Shown: in pieces, positions 1 to 6,164 of the stretch
Numbering within the stretch: position 1 is the first letter of the stretch
Layout of the letters: every line of letters starts with the position of its first letter
Assembly: GCA_020717935.1 (NCBI GenBank)
Contig: DYDK01000074.1
Span: forward strand, 1 to 8,220
DNA from: Desulfocapsa sp.
Lineage (GTDB): Bacteria; Desulfobacterota; Desulfobulbia; Desulfobulbales; Desulfocapsaceae
DNA: 8,220 nucleotides
Direction of reading: 5' to 3'
Notes under the pieces: model-generated
Told to the model about the DNA's origin: nothing
The model's database searches: none
Seen by the model: only the letters and a program-made list of their open reading frames with translations
Position numbers and translations under genes: made by a program

Positions 1-54
1 ATGACTGAAAATCCTGCGCAATACGGAACAATTTATTCTTGCCGAGGCCCTAAT
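1..54. other. Left edge, no supported gene
   Basis: Nothing convincing lies between the window edge and the terminator at 55-91. A plus-strand ATG at position 1 opens only 22 codons and runs into the terminator stem, so I do not call it. On the minus strand this is the region just downstream of the rplM-rpsI terminator; a further minus-strand gene may begin beyond the edge. Confidence 0.4.
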
Positions 55-91
55 AAAAAAAGGGAATAACAGATTTTCTGTTATTCCCTTT
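55..91 (-). terminator. Rho-independent terminator of the rplM-rpsI operon
   Basis: A perfect 15-bp stem (59-73 pairing with 77-91, core AGGGAATAACAGA) closes on a 3-nt T loop. Read on the minus strand it is followed by a run of T (complement of the A run at 55-60). It lies about 75 nt past the rpsI stop codon, so it is the natural end of the ribosomal-protein transcript. The arms also give a short T run on the plus strand, so weak two-way function is possible. Confidence 0.9.
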
Positions 92-166
92 GATACGATC
101 ACTTCTTGTTCCTTGAGCGTTCCTTCCCCAAAAGAGCTTCGAAGGTTCAAGGCATAAGAGAAAATT

Positions 167-559
167 TTATCGTTTAGAAAATTGGAACTTGGCTCGCGCA
201 CCCTTTTGACCATACTTTTTCCGCTCTTTCATACGGGGATCACGGGTCAGCAGGCCAGATTTCTTCAAGGGCAATCTGTTGTCCGGGTTGACATGCAACA
301 GAGCCCGGGAAATGCCGTGGGTCAGGGCATCCACTTGTGAAGATTTCCCGCCGCCTTTGAGTGTGGCGATAACATCATATCCTTCTGCATTATCAGTGAC
401 TTTGAAGGGTTTTGCTATTTTGTAGGTCTTGAAGGTGCCGCCAAAATAGTCATCGGCACTCATGCTGTTGACAATAACTTTTCCCGTGCCTGGTTGAATC
501 CATACCCTGGCAATGGCGGTTTTTCTTTTTCCGGTGGCGTAAAAACGATTGTCGGCCAT
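167..559 (-). CDS. rpsI: Small ribosomal subunit protein S9 (uS9)
   Basis: This is ribosomal protein S9 of the 30S head, whose C-terminal tail reaches the P-site tRNA. The 130-residue product has the family's normal length. It begins with the typical FYATGKRKTAIARV segment, has GGGKSSQVDALTHGISRAL in the middle, and ends in the basic tail with the invariant SKR terminus. The ATG start is preceded on the minus strand by a purine-rich GGAGAAAGAGAG stretch that serves as ribosome-binding site. It lies 21 bp downstream of rplM, the usual bacterial pairing of these two genes, and shares its transcript. A strong terminator follows about 75 nt later. Nothing is missing or unusual in the protein. Confidence 0.98.
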   Translation of the reverse strand: MADNRFYATGKRKTAIARVWIQPGTGKVIVNSMSADDYFGGTFKTYKIAKPFKVTDNAEGYDVIATLKGGGKSSQVDALTHGISRALLHVNPDNRLPLKKSGLLTRDPRMKERKKYGQKGARAKFQFSKR

Positions 560-580
560 TCTCTCTTTCTCCGCGAAAGG

Positions 581-1009
581 TTAAAAAAATAATTCAGCAG
601 GCGCTTGAGCGGCATGGGGATGCTCGTTGCCAACATAAATTTTAAGTTTCTTCAGTTGCTGGGCGCCAAGTTTGTTTTTTGGAAGCATACCCTTGACGGC
701 CTTCATGATGAGGTCTGTGGGATGAACTTCCATCAGTTTCTTGGCACTTTGTTCTTTTATTCCGCCAATGTAACCAGTATGACGGTAATATTTTTTGTCA
801 TCCCACTTATTGCCGGTCAGTTGGATCTTCTCGGCATTGGTGATGACAATAAAATCACCGTTGTCAATGAAAGTAGAAAAAGTAGGCTTGTGCTTGCCGC
901 GTAGACGGGATGCGACTTCGGATGCCAAGCGGCCAAGAATTTTGTCTTCGGCGTTCACAACGAACCATTTTTTTTCGATTTCGTTGACTGGAGCCAGATA
1001 GGTTTTCAT
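581..1009 (-). CDS. rplM: Large ribosomal subunit protein L13 (uL13)
   Basis: This is ribosomal protein L13, an early-assembling 50S protein that binds 23S rRNA. The 142-residue product matches the family length and its landmarks: N-terminal MKTYLAP, WFVVNAEDKILGRLAS, the GDFIVITNAEKIQLTGNK segment, the YRHTGYIGG motif and the MLPKNKLG motif. The frame could begin 12 nt earlier at a TTG. I choose the ATG at 1009 because GAGGAA sits 5 nt upstream of it, inside that alternative extension, and because homologues start with MKTY. The gene is first of the rplM-rpsI pair. Upstream is a terminator-like hairpin, then tRNA-Gly on the same strand; only about 50 bp remain between hairpin and start codon, and I see no strong promoter there. 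Confidence 0.97.
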   Translation of the reverse strand: MKTYLAPVNEIEKKWFVVNAEDKILGRLASEVASRLRGKHKPTFSTFIDNGDFIVITNAEKIQLTGNKWDDKKYYRHTGYIGGIKEQSAKKLMEVHPTDLIMKAVKGMLPKNKLGAQQLKKLKIYVGNEHPHAAQAPAELFF

Positions 1010-1012
1010 GGT

Positions 1013-1018
1013 GTTCCT
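1013..1018 (-). promoter_or_regulatory. Ribosome-binding site that sets the rplM start
   Basis: Read on the minus strand, GAGGAA followed by CACC precedes the ATG of rplM. It overlaps the in-frame TTG four codons upstream, so that TTG is unlikely to be the start. Confidence 0.7.
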
Positions 1019-1060
1019 CAAAATTCGTGTTTGAATACTTGCTTGTACGGCAATGAATAA

Positions 1061-1092
1061 AAAAAGGTTCGATAGGTGTGTCGAACCTTTTT
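1061..1092 (-). terminator. Hairpin terminator between tRNA-Gly and rplM
   Basis: A perfect 12-bp stem (1061-1072 with 1081-1092, core AAGGTTCGA) closes on an 8-nt loop. On the minus strand it is followed by a T-rich run, giving the canonical intrinsic terminator form. It starts about 10 nt past the CCA end of tRNA-Gly, so it should end the tRNA transcript. Because rplM begins only ~50 nt further on, the hairpin could also act as an attenuator letting some transcription continue into the ribosomal-protein genes. That second role is inference. Confidence 0.8.
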
Positions 1093-1102
1093 AATAATTA
1101 AG

Positions 1103-1177
<75 letters not shown>

Positions 1178-1207
1178 TCATTTATGTGTAATAATAAAAA
1201 CCAAGGT

Positions 1208-1237
1208 ACATTACCAAGAGCGCATCGTGTTTGTCAA
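1208..1237 (-). promoter_or_regulatory. Sigma70-type promoter for tRNA-Gly
   Basis: On the minus strand a perfect -35 box TTGACA (1237-1232) is separated by 18 nt from a -10 box TAATGT (1213-1208). The predicted start near 1201 leaves a leader of about 24 nt before the mature tRNA 5' end, a normal arrangement for a tRNA gene. Confidence 0.75.
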
Positions 1238-1389
1238 TAAAAAATCATCATCTTTCGAACAGCCATTGTAAAAAAAGAGAAGGGTTGAAAAAAATATGGC
1301 CCTCTTTCAGGAATATATGATATGAAGAAGGAATGTTTTTCGTTGTGCATGAGGAGTTGCATCTTCTGTCATTGAGAAAAGGTATTTCT

Positions 1390-1986
1390 ATGGATATAAA
1401 TGAACAACGGTTTGGACGAGTGAGCCGGGTGACTCGTGAAACGGATATACAACTGTCCTTGCTCCTTGATGGTTCTGGCCTGGCCTCAATAGATACGGCG
1501 GTTCCTTTCCTTGATCATATGCTCACCCTCTTGGCTGTGCATGGTTTTTTTGATTTGGAAGTTGCGGCCACAGGTGATGTTGCGGTTGATGATCATCATA
1601 CCGTTGAAGATATTGGAATCTGCCTGGGGCAGGCATTTGCCAAGGCCTTGGGAGATAAAAGCGGGATTTGTCGCTACGGTTTGAGCTATCTGCCAATGGA
1701 TGAAACTCTGGTGCGGGTGGTGGTGGATGTCTCGAATCGCCCTTTTCTCCATTTTGCCGCTCCGGTTCCCGATCAGAAACTGGGGTCGTTTGATACCGCT
1801 TTGGCCCGTGAATTTATGCGGGCCTTCGCTCAACATGCCGGAGTGACCCTGCATATTGACTTGCTGCATGGTGACAACAGCCATCATATCATTGAGGCAA
1901 TTTTTAAGGGCCTGGCCAGGGCCATGAATCAGGCTGTCACGGCAAATGGTCTGGAAGGGGCCTTGTCTTCAAAGGGCGTTTTCTAA
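1390..1986 (+). CDS. hisB: Imidazoleglycerol-phosphate dehydratase
   Basis: This enzyme removes water from imidazole glycerol phosphate to give imidazole acetol phosphate, the sixth step of histidine synthesis in the cytoplasm. The 198-residue product has the length of the stand-alone enzyme, without the N-terminal phosphatase domain of the enterobacterial fusion. The two metal-binding signatures are intact: DHHTVED at about residues 68-74 and GDNSHH at about 161-166. The conserved PFLDHM lies near residue 39. The frame stays open upstream to an ATG at 1333. I prefer the ATG at 1390 because homologues start around it, GAAAAGG precedes it by a few bases, and the longer version adds 19 residues unlike the family. 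No other his gene is visible, so it stands apart from a his operon here. I see no clear promoter between it and the divergent tRNA. Confidence 0.95.
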   Translation: MDINEQRFGRVSRVTRETDIQLSLLLDGSGLASIDTAVPFLDHMLTLLAVHGFFDLEVAATGDVAVDDHHTVEDIGICLGQAFAKALGDKSGICRYGLSYLPMDETLVRVVVDVSNRPFLHFAAPVPDQKLGSFDTALAREFMRAFAQHAGVTLHIDLLHGDNSHHIIEAIFKGLARAMNQAVTANGLEGALSSKGVF

Positions 1987-2050
1987 ATTGTTTCTCCTTG
2001 TGTGTTTTCGTGTGTATTTGCTTGTTTCTTGGCCTTTTTAAATTAAAAAG

Positions 2051-2055
2051 TGAGG
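2051..2055 (+). promoter_or_regulatory. Ribosome-binding site supporting the GTG start at 2062
   Basis: TGAGG lies 6 nt before the GTG at 2062. It overlaps the upstream in-frame GTG at 2050, which has only an A/T-rich palindrome before it and no purine-rich site. Confidence 0.55.
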
Positions 2056-2061
2056 TTTGTT

Positions 2062-2712
2062 GTGAAAGATATCAATACTCTTAAAAAGATTGCCAGTATG
2101 GTGTTTGTTGTTTTTTTGTGTTCACTGACTCTTTCTGGTTGCTCCGGTCTGGGCAAAGGGCAGTCTGAAGAAAAAACCAAAACCCTGCAAGCCCTGACGG
2201 GTATTGTGGCGATGCCCACGGTGGTCGCGAAGGAGGCCTTGGGTTTAGGCAAAGGAGAGGCGACTCCCAACAGTGTGGCAACTGTGGTTGATAGTGTGAT
2301 TGCCGCTGAACTTGGGAAAAATGATAAGGTGAGTATCGTTACCGAGAGCCGTCTTGACACCCTGTTGACCGGTGCCGCTGGTGGGCGTTTGGGCCAGATG
2401 CAGGTTCTTGGCGCCAAGCTCAATGCCAATGCTGTCCTTGATATTACCGTCACTCGTTATCAGGAGAGGGATGGCGGCGAGCTGTCAGTGAATTCGCCGG
2501 CCTCGGCTGCTTTTGAGATGGTACTGACCCATGTGGAAAGCGGTATGATTCTCTGGGCGTCCTCTTTTGATGAGACGCAAGAAGCTGTGTCCAGCAATCT
2601 CCTGGCTATCGGCAAGGCCAAAAACAGAGGCTTTAAGTGGATTACCGTTGAAGAACTGGTTCGTCTTGGAGTGAAAGAGCGATTGGCGGACTGTCCTTAT
2701 CTTCAGAAATAG
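2062..2712 (+). CDS. Putative outer-membrane lipoprotein, weak CsgG/LpoB/FlgO-like character
   Basis: I do not recognise a named gene. The 216-residue product starts with a lipoprotein signal: a KK-containing n-region, a hydrophobic core (VFVVFLCSLTL) and a lipobox LSGC with the acylated cysteine near residue 27. Serine follows it, which favours outer-membrane sorting. The body has VIAAELGKNDKVSIVTESRLD, LGAKLNANAVLDITVTRYQER and a C-terminal MILWASSFDETQ segment. This order (a fragile N-terminal part, 'new or known lipoprotein predicts activity' strands, then a W-aromatic-DETQ strand) resembles small lipoproteins related to CsgG, LpoB or FlgO; that fold assignment is inference. The frame opens at a GTG at 2050, but TGAGG at 2051-2055 sits 6 nt before a second GTG at 2062, my preferred start. 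A terminator follows, so it appears to be a single-gene unit downstream of hisB. Confidence 0.65.
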   Translation: MKDINTLKKIASMVFVVFLCSLTLSGCSGLGKGQSEEKTKTLQALTGIVAMPTVVAKEALGLGKGEATPNSVATVVDSVIAAELGKNDKVSIVTESRLDTLLTGAAGGRLGQMQVLGAKLNANAVLDITVTRYQERDGGELSVNSPASAAFEMVLTHVESGMILWASSFDETQEAVSSNLLAIGKAKNRGFKWITVEELVRLGVKERLADCPYLQK

Positions 2713-2756
2713 TTCTTTGCCGGAAGAAAATCTGGCGCTTTCCTGCCGTCTCTTTG

Positions 2757-2801
2757 CCTGCTGAATCCGCACCCCTTGATGCAAATTCAGCAGGTTTTTT
2801 T
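2757..2801 (+). terminator. Rho-independent terminator after the lipoprotein gene
   Basis: A perfect 10-bp stem, CCTGCTGAAT (2757-2766) with its complement at 2785-2794, encloses an 18-nt loop. It is followed by seven T residues at 2795-2801. It lies about 45 nt after the lipoprotein stop codon and separates that gene from the ttcA-like cluster. Confidence 0.88.
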
Positions 2802-2881
2802 ATGGGACTTCAATCCTGCAATCGTTTGATTCTGAGAGTGTCAAGTGATTACGGAATTGAGGTGAGAATAAGTGCGAGGCC

Positions 2882-3625
2882 ATGCGAGCAGGAGTGATTG
2901 TATCGAAACAGGTCAACCGTCGTATTGGTCAGGTTATGGCTGATTATTCCATGCTCAGTCATGGCGATAAGGTTCTGGTGGCCGTCTCGGGCGGGGTGGA
3001 TAGTCTGGTGCTGGCCTGGTTGCTGCATTCGTGGTTGCAGAAGGCGCCCATTTCGTATTCCTTGCGATGTGTCCATATTGACATGGGATTTCGAGAAACA
3101 GAGCGCGATGCTGATGGCGGGCAGCCGCCTGATATCATTGCCACCCAATTAAGCCGGTTTGGCCTTTCCCTGGTGGTGGAAAAGGCTATGGATGTGCCTC
3201 TGGAGAGGGATGGCGAGCGAAGCTGTTTTTTGTGCGCCAGACAGCGACGACGACAGCTTTTTGATCTTGCCCAAAAGTATGGATGCAACAAGCTGGCCTT
3301 TGGGCACCATAAGGATGATCTGATTGAGACCTTTTTTTTGAATATGCTCTACGGCGGTAATCTGTCCACCATGATGCCACGGCAGGATCTCTTTGCTGGC
3401 AACCTGGCCTTGATTCGGCCTTTGGCAGCCCTTGAAAAAGAGGAGGTTGAGGGCATTGCCTCGGCGCTGCATCTTGCACCGGTGGAGAATCTGTGTCCGC
3501 TGGCCGGTGATACGAGGCGCGATCAGGTGCGGAAAATGGTGCAAAGTTTGTATGGGTATGATGTTGGGATCAAGGCTTCGATTTTTGCGGCCATGAAGAA
3601 TGTGCGGGAAGGGTATATGTTATGA
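2882..3625 (+). CDS. TtcA-family tRNA 2-thiocytidine synthetase-like PP-loop ATPase
   Basis: Members of this family adenylate a tRNA base and replace oxygen by sulfur, TtcA acting on cytidine 32. The 247-residue product carries the PP-loop SGGVDS at residues 36-41, a CxxC pair (C115, C118, in SCFLCARQRRR), a GHHKDD motif at 141-146 and a third cysteine at C205 (NLCPLAGDTRRDQVR). In TtcA the CxxC pair and a later cysteine bind a [4Fe-4S] cluster, and all three are present. It is shorter than E. coli TtcA (311 residues), fitting a compact subgroup, so the exact substrate is uncertain. GCGAGG lies just before the ATG used; a GTG at 2894 is a possible later start. The stop overlaps the next start as ATGA, so the DUF89 gene is probably translationally coupled to it. 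Confidence 0.85.
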   Translation: MRAGVIVSKQVNRRIGQVMADYSMLSHGDKVLVAVSGGVDSLVLAWLLHSWLQKAPISYSLRCVHIDMGFRETERDADGGQPPDIIATQLSRFGLSLVVEKAMDVPLERDGERSCFLCARQRRRQLFDLAQKYGCNKLAFGHHKDDLIETFFLNMLYGGNLSTMMPRQDLFAGNLALIRPLAALEKEEVEGIASALHLAPVENLCPLAGDTRRDQVRKMVQSLYGYDVGIKASIFAAMKNVREGYML

Positions 3626-4530
3626 AGACCGCTGTTGACTGCCTCGCCTGTTTTATGGACCAGGCCCTGCGGGTGGCACGAATCAGTTCTGGCAATGAAG
3701 AGGCGCATCTGGCTGTGGCCCGGGCGGTAGCGGCCTTGCTTCCGCAGATGGATATGGACTTGCCGCCGCCAGAAAATTCAGTATCCGTGTATGCAACGAT
3801 TGCCAAGATAACCGGCTGTCGTGACCCTTATCTTGCCTTAAAACATCTCTCCAATGAGCAGGCCTTGGCCGTTCTTCCTGAGCTGGCGCGGGAAGTGGAA
3901 CAGAGTGAGGTGCCATTGCGGGCGGCTCTTCGTCTGGCCATTGCCGGCAATATCATTGACTATGGGGCGATGCGTCGTTTGAATGTGGAAGCGGCATTGG
4001 CTCAGGCCCGAACGCTCCCCTTTGTCCTTGATGCCCGTGGGCAGTTGCTGGAGGTGCTTACCAACTTACCCGAAAAATCAAAAATTGTGTATCTGCTCGA
4101 TAATTGTGGGGAAATAGTCTATGATTCTCTGGTGATTCGCTGCCTGGCAGATATGGGTTTGTCTGTCATCGCTGTGGTCAAGGCCGGGCCTATTATCAAT
4201 GATGCCCTGCTGGCCGATGCCTTGGCCTGCGGACTTGATCGCTATGCCACCATTATCAGCAATGGTACCTCCTGCCCAGGAACACCGTTGCGTTCATGTG
4301 CAGAACCATTTTTGCGGGCCTTTCATGAAGCTGACTGCGTGTTGGCCAAGGGGCAGGGGAATTTTGAAACTCTGTCCGAGGAGGTGGCCGTAATGACCAC
4401 TCCTGTTTTCTTTCTCTTGACGGTCAAGTGTCCGGTGGTTGGAGCACATCTGGCCCAGTTGAGCGGGAAGGGGGTTGATGAATTTCCAGGCCGGGGAGAA
4501 ATGGTGCTTTACTGTCCGGGGTATGAGTAA
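3622..4530 (+). CDS. DUF89 / ARMT1-like family damage-control phosphatase candidate
   Basis: The 302-residue product belongs to the DUF89 family, whose studied members are metal-dependent phosphatases thought to remove harmful or surplus phosphorylated metabolites. It has the short prokaryotic AF1104-like form. Visible landmarks are an N-terminal CxxC (C7, C10), DNCGE at 160-164, GPIIND at 189-194, a SNGTSCPGT stretch and KGQGNFE at 243-249. D160, N161 and D194 match the Asp-Asn-Asp set that binds the metal in characterised members. In many relatives the residue pair before GPI is R-G; here it is K-A (VVKAGPIIND), a mild deviation. Translation starts inside the stop of the ttcA-like gene (ATGA), and asnS begins 15-30 nt after it, so it sits within an operon of tRNA-related genes. 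The substrate cannot be told from sequence. Confidence 0.85.
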   Translation: MKTAVDCLACFMDQALRVARISSGNEEAHLAVARAVAALLPQMDMDLPPPENSVSVYATIAKITGCRDPYLALKHLSNEQALAVLPELAREVEQSEVPLRAALRLAIAGNIIDYGAMRRLNVEAALAQARTLPFVLDARGQLLEVLTNLPEKSKIVYLLDNCGEIVYDSLVIRCLADMGLSVIAVVKAGPIINDALLADALACGLDRYATIISNGTSCPGTPLRSCAEPFLRAFHEADCVLAKGQGNFETLSEEVAVMTTPVFFLLTVKCPVVGAHLAQLSGKGVDEFPGRGEMVLYCPGYE

Positions 4531-4560
4531 TAAGAGATTGTTATCATGGGTGATGGTGGT

Positions 4561-5928
4561 ATGCGCAAACGGATAGCCAACATTCTGGCGGCTCCAGAGA
4601 TTGGGGCTCAATTGCAGGTGGGCGGCTGGGTGAAGACCAGGCGGGATGCTAGCGGCTTTTCTTTCATCGAAATGGGCGATGGTTCGTGTCTGGCCAATAT
4701 CCAGGTCATTGCTGAACAGTCTCTTGTTAATTATGATCAGGAGATCAAAAGGCTGAGTGCCGGTTGCAGCGTGCTGGTGACTGGAATTTTGCAGGAGTCG
4801 CCGGCCAAGGGTCAGGCGGTGGAGTTGCGGGCCATGGCGGTGCAGATCTTGGGCTGGGCCGATCCGGAGCATTATCCTCTGCAGAAAAAGCAGCATTCCT
4901 TTGAATTCCTGCGCAACATCACCCATCTTCGTCCCCGCACCAATGCCCTTGGGGCGGTAGCCCGGGTGCGCTCCCGGCTTGCCTACGGGGTTCATACCTT
5001 TTTTCAGGAACGCGGCTTTATTCAGGTGCATACCCCGATCATCACCACCAGCGACTGTGAAGGGGCGGGAGAGATGTTTCAGGTGAGCGCTTCCTCGGTC
5101 CGACAGCCTGGGGGCGGAAATGTTGATTTCTTTGGACGACCTGCCGGGCTGACCGTGAGCGGCCAGTTGCAGGCCGAGGTCTACTCCCAGGCCCTGGGCA
5201 ATGTCTATACCTTCGGCCCCATCTTCCGTGCGGAAAACTCCAATACCAGCCGCCATCTGGCCGAGTTCTGGATGGTGGAGCCGGAGATGGCCTTCTGTGA
5301 TCTGGCAGGCGATATGCAGGTGGCCGAGGAGATGCTCAAGTATCTGCTGCGCCTGGCTTTGACCGAGTGTGCCGAGGATCTATCCCTGTTTGACCGCTTT
5401 ATCGAAAAAGGGCTGTCGGCGCGTTTGGCCCAGGTGGTGGAGCAGGATTTCGCCCGCATCACTTATACCGAGGCCGTGGAGCAGTTGCTCTGTTCCGGGC
5501 AGGATTTTATTTATCCGGTGCAGTGGGGGATTGACCTGCAGTCGGAACACGAACGCTATCTGACGGAAACGGTGTACCAGCGGCCACTGATCGTTACCGA
5601 TTATCCGGCGGCGATCAAACCCTTTTATATGCGTCTCAGCGATGACGGGCGAACCGTGGCGGCCATGGATATCCTGGTGCCGGGGATCGGCGAGATTATC
5701 GGCGGCAGTCAGCGCGAGGAACGCTACGATGTCCTTCTGGCCCGGATGCAGCAGGCGGGCATTGATCCTGAAGGCTATGGATGGTACCTTGACCTGCGGC
5801 GTTACGGCACGGTGCCCCATGCCGGATTCGGGCTTGGCTTTGAACGACTGATCCAGTTTGTCACCGGCATGGCCAATATCCGTGAGGTGATCCCTTTCCC
5901 GCGTACTCCGGGGTTCGCCCCGTGTTGA
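4561..5928 (+). CDS. asnS: Asparagine--tRNA ligase (AsnRS, class II)
   Basis: This enzyme charges tRNA-Asn with asparagine. From the ATG at 4561 the product has 455 residues, close to E. coli AsnRS (466), and aligns with it end to end. It has an N-terminal OB-fold anticodon-binding domain ([17 protein letters not shown]), then HLRPRTN, EGAGEMF, the motif 2 region [34 protein letters not shown], and motif 3 GFGLGFERL, ending [12 protein letters not shown]. An in-frame ATG at 4546 would add five residues (MGDGG). Neither start has a strong ribosome-binding site; I prefer 4561 because its N-terminus matches the family better. It follows the DUF89 gene closely. Its stop codon lies inside the 9-bp target duplicated by the element at 5931-6164, which left the protein intact. 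Confidence 0.96.
   Translation: MRKRIANILAAPEIGAQLQVGGWVKTRRDASGFSFIEMGDGSCLANIQVIAEQSLVNYDQEIKRLSAGCSVLVTGILQESPAKGQAVELRAMAVQILGWADPEHYPLQKKQHSFEFLRNITHLRPRTNALGAVARVRSRLAYGVHTFFQERGFIQVHTPIITTSDCEGAGEMFQVSASSVRQPGGGNVDFFGRPAGLTVSGQLQAEVYSQALGNVYTFGPIFRAENSNTSRHLAEFWMVEPEMAFCDLAGDMQVAEEMLKYLLRLALTECAEDLSLFDRFIEKGLSARLAQVVEQDFARITYTEAVEQLLCSGQDFIYPVQWGIDLQSEHERYLTETVYQRPLIVTDYPAAIKPFYMRLSDDGRTVAAMDILVPGIGEIIGGSQREERYDVLLARMQQAGIDPEGYGWYLDLRRYGTVPHAGFGLGFERLIQFVTGMANIREVIPFPRTPGFAPC
5909..5922 (+). other. Short TTCG-loop hairpin at the 3' end of asnS
   Basis: CGGGG and CCCCG pair around a TTCG loop, just before the asnS stop codon. There is no T run after it, so I do not call it a terminator. 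It could protect or pace the 3' end of the message, or be chance in GC-rich coding sequence. Confidence 0.35.
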
Positions 5929-5930
5929 GT
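5922..5930. repeat. Left 9-bp target-site duplication
   Basis: GTGTTGAGT directly abuts the left terminal inverted repeat and is repeated exactly at 6165-6173. It contains the asnS stop codon (TGA at 5926-5928). Confidence 0.88.
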
Positions 5931-5963
5931 CTGATCTTGATCCACATTTAACACAGGAGGTAT
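5931..5963 (+). repeat. Left terminal inverted repeat
   Basis: 33 bp starting CTGATCTTGATCCACATTT and ending GGAGGTAT. It matches the reverse complement of 6132-6164 except at three transitions (positions 17, 20 and 28 of the repeat). This arm has AGGAGG where the other reads GGGGGG, so only this arm carries a Shine-Dalgarno. Confidence 0.9.
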
Positions 5964-5969
5964 TTCTTA

Positions 5970-6104
5970 ATGCGGTTTCGGCTTCCTGTTAAGTATCTAA
6001 AATCATTAAATATCGAATATCGAACAAGGAACCGCAGAATGATGAAGTTTTCACTTCGACATTCGACATTCGATATTCTATATTCGACATTCTACGGTTC
6101 ATAA
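5970..6104 (+). CDS. 44-codon reading frame inside the MITE-like element
   Basis: ATG at 5970 is preceded by ACAGGAGG (5953-5960) with a 9-nt spacer, one of the best Shine-Dalgarno sites in the window. The frame runs 44 codons to TAA at 6102-6104. The predicted product is very basic at its N-terminal half (MRFRLPVKYLKSLN, then YRTRNRRMMK) and ends in residues encoded by the heptamer run (HSTFDILYSTF). I recognise no domain. It may be a chance frame, or the truncated start of a transposase left when the element lost its interior. Translation is plausible; function is not shown. Confidence 0.3.
   Translation: MRFRLPVKYLKSLNIEYRTRNRRMMKFSLRHSTFDILYSTFYGS
6029..6100. repeat. Nested inverted repeat inside the element
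   Basis: GAACCGCAGAAT (6029-6040) and ATTCTACGGTTC (6089-6100) are inverted copies with one mismatch. Within them GAATGATGAAGT (6037-6048) and ACTTCGACATTC (6053-6064) form a second, imperfect hairpin with loop TTTC. The two structures overlap and compete. This segment may be a separate repeat type carried within the terminal repeats. Confidence 0.6.
6054..6095. repeat. Six tandem heptamers of ATTCGAC type
   Basis: Consecutive units are cTTCGAC, ATTCGAC, ATTCGAT, ATTCTAT, ATTCGAC and ATTCTAC, an exact 7-bp period over 42 bp. On the left side the inverse form (ATCGAAT-ATCGAAC, about 6012-6025) occurs as two units, so the repeats contribute to the fold-back. Short identical units without spacers rule out a CRISPR array. 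Confidence 0.8.
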
Positions 6105-6131
6105 AAGTTCCTACGAAACAGGATGCTTACC

Positions 6132-6164
6132 ATACCCCCTGTGTCAAGTGTGGATCAAGATCAG
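6132..6164 (-). repeat. Right terminal inverted repeat
   Basis: The 33-bp partner of 5931-5963; its reverse complement starts CTGATCTTGATCCACACTT. The match ends exactly at 6164, next to the second target copy. Confidence 0.9.

Larger units (their letters stand above)
5931..6164. mobile_element. 234-bp non-autonomous MITE-like insertion element
   Basis: The element is bounded by 33-bp terminal inverted repeats matching at 30 of 33 positions and flanked by a perfect 9-bp direct repeat. Together these mark a transposition product. It carries no transposase, so it must have been moved by an enzyme encoded elsewhere. The ends begin CTGATCTTGATCCACA, which loosely resembles IS50-group ends of the IS4 family (also starting CTG, with 9-bp duplications); this kinship is inference. 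Inside are a heptamer repeat run, a central hairpin and a short open frame. The arms are placed nearly symmetrically about position 6048, so its transcript could fold into a long stem. It lengthens the asnS-menG spacer and could reduce read-through into menG. Confidence 0.88.

Noticed and set aside
1..69. 22-codon plus-strand frame starting at position 1
   Set aside because: It runs into the terminator stem, has no visible ribosome-binding site in the window and matches no family I know.
605..1001. Plus-strand frames across rplM
   Set aside because: They are antisense to a textbook L13 gene.
1284..1330. Promoter for hisB (TTGAAA at 1285 with A/T-rich boxes downstream)
   Set aside because: The only reasonable -10 candidates are more than 20 nt away, so I cannot support a specific promoter.
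1333..1389. 19-residue N-terminal extension of HisB
   Set aside because: The ATG at 1333 directly touches its purine-rich stretch with no spacer, and the added residues are unlike the family.
2034..2050. A/T palindrome CTTTTTAAATTAAAAAG before the lipoprotein gene
   Set aside because: 8-bp arms with almost no G or C would make a weak stem and it has no clear T run beyond the arm; I do not call it a terminator or operator.
4294..5256. Long open frame (320 codons) on the minus strand
   Set aside because: It lies antisense to the DUF89 gene and asnS, both with clear family motifs, and its predicted product shows no recognisable domain; it is a by-product of GC-rich codon use.
6054..6095. Tandem heptamers as a CRISPR array
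   Set aside because: Units are 7 bp and contiguous with no spacers.
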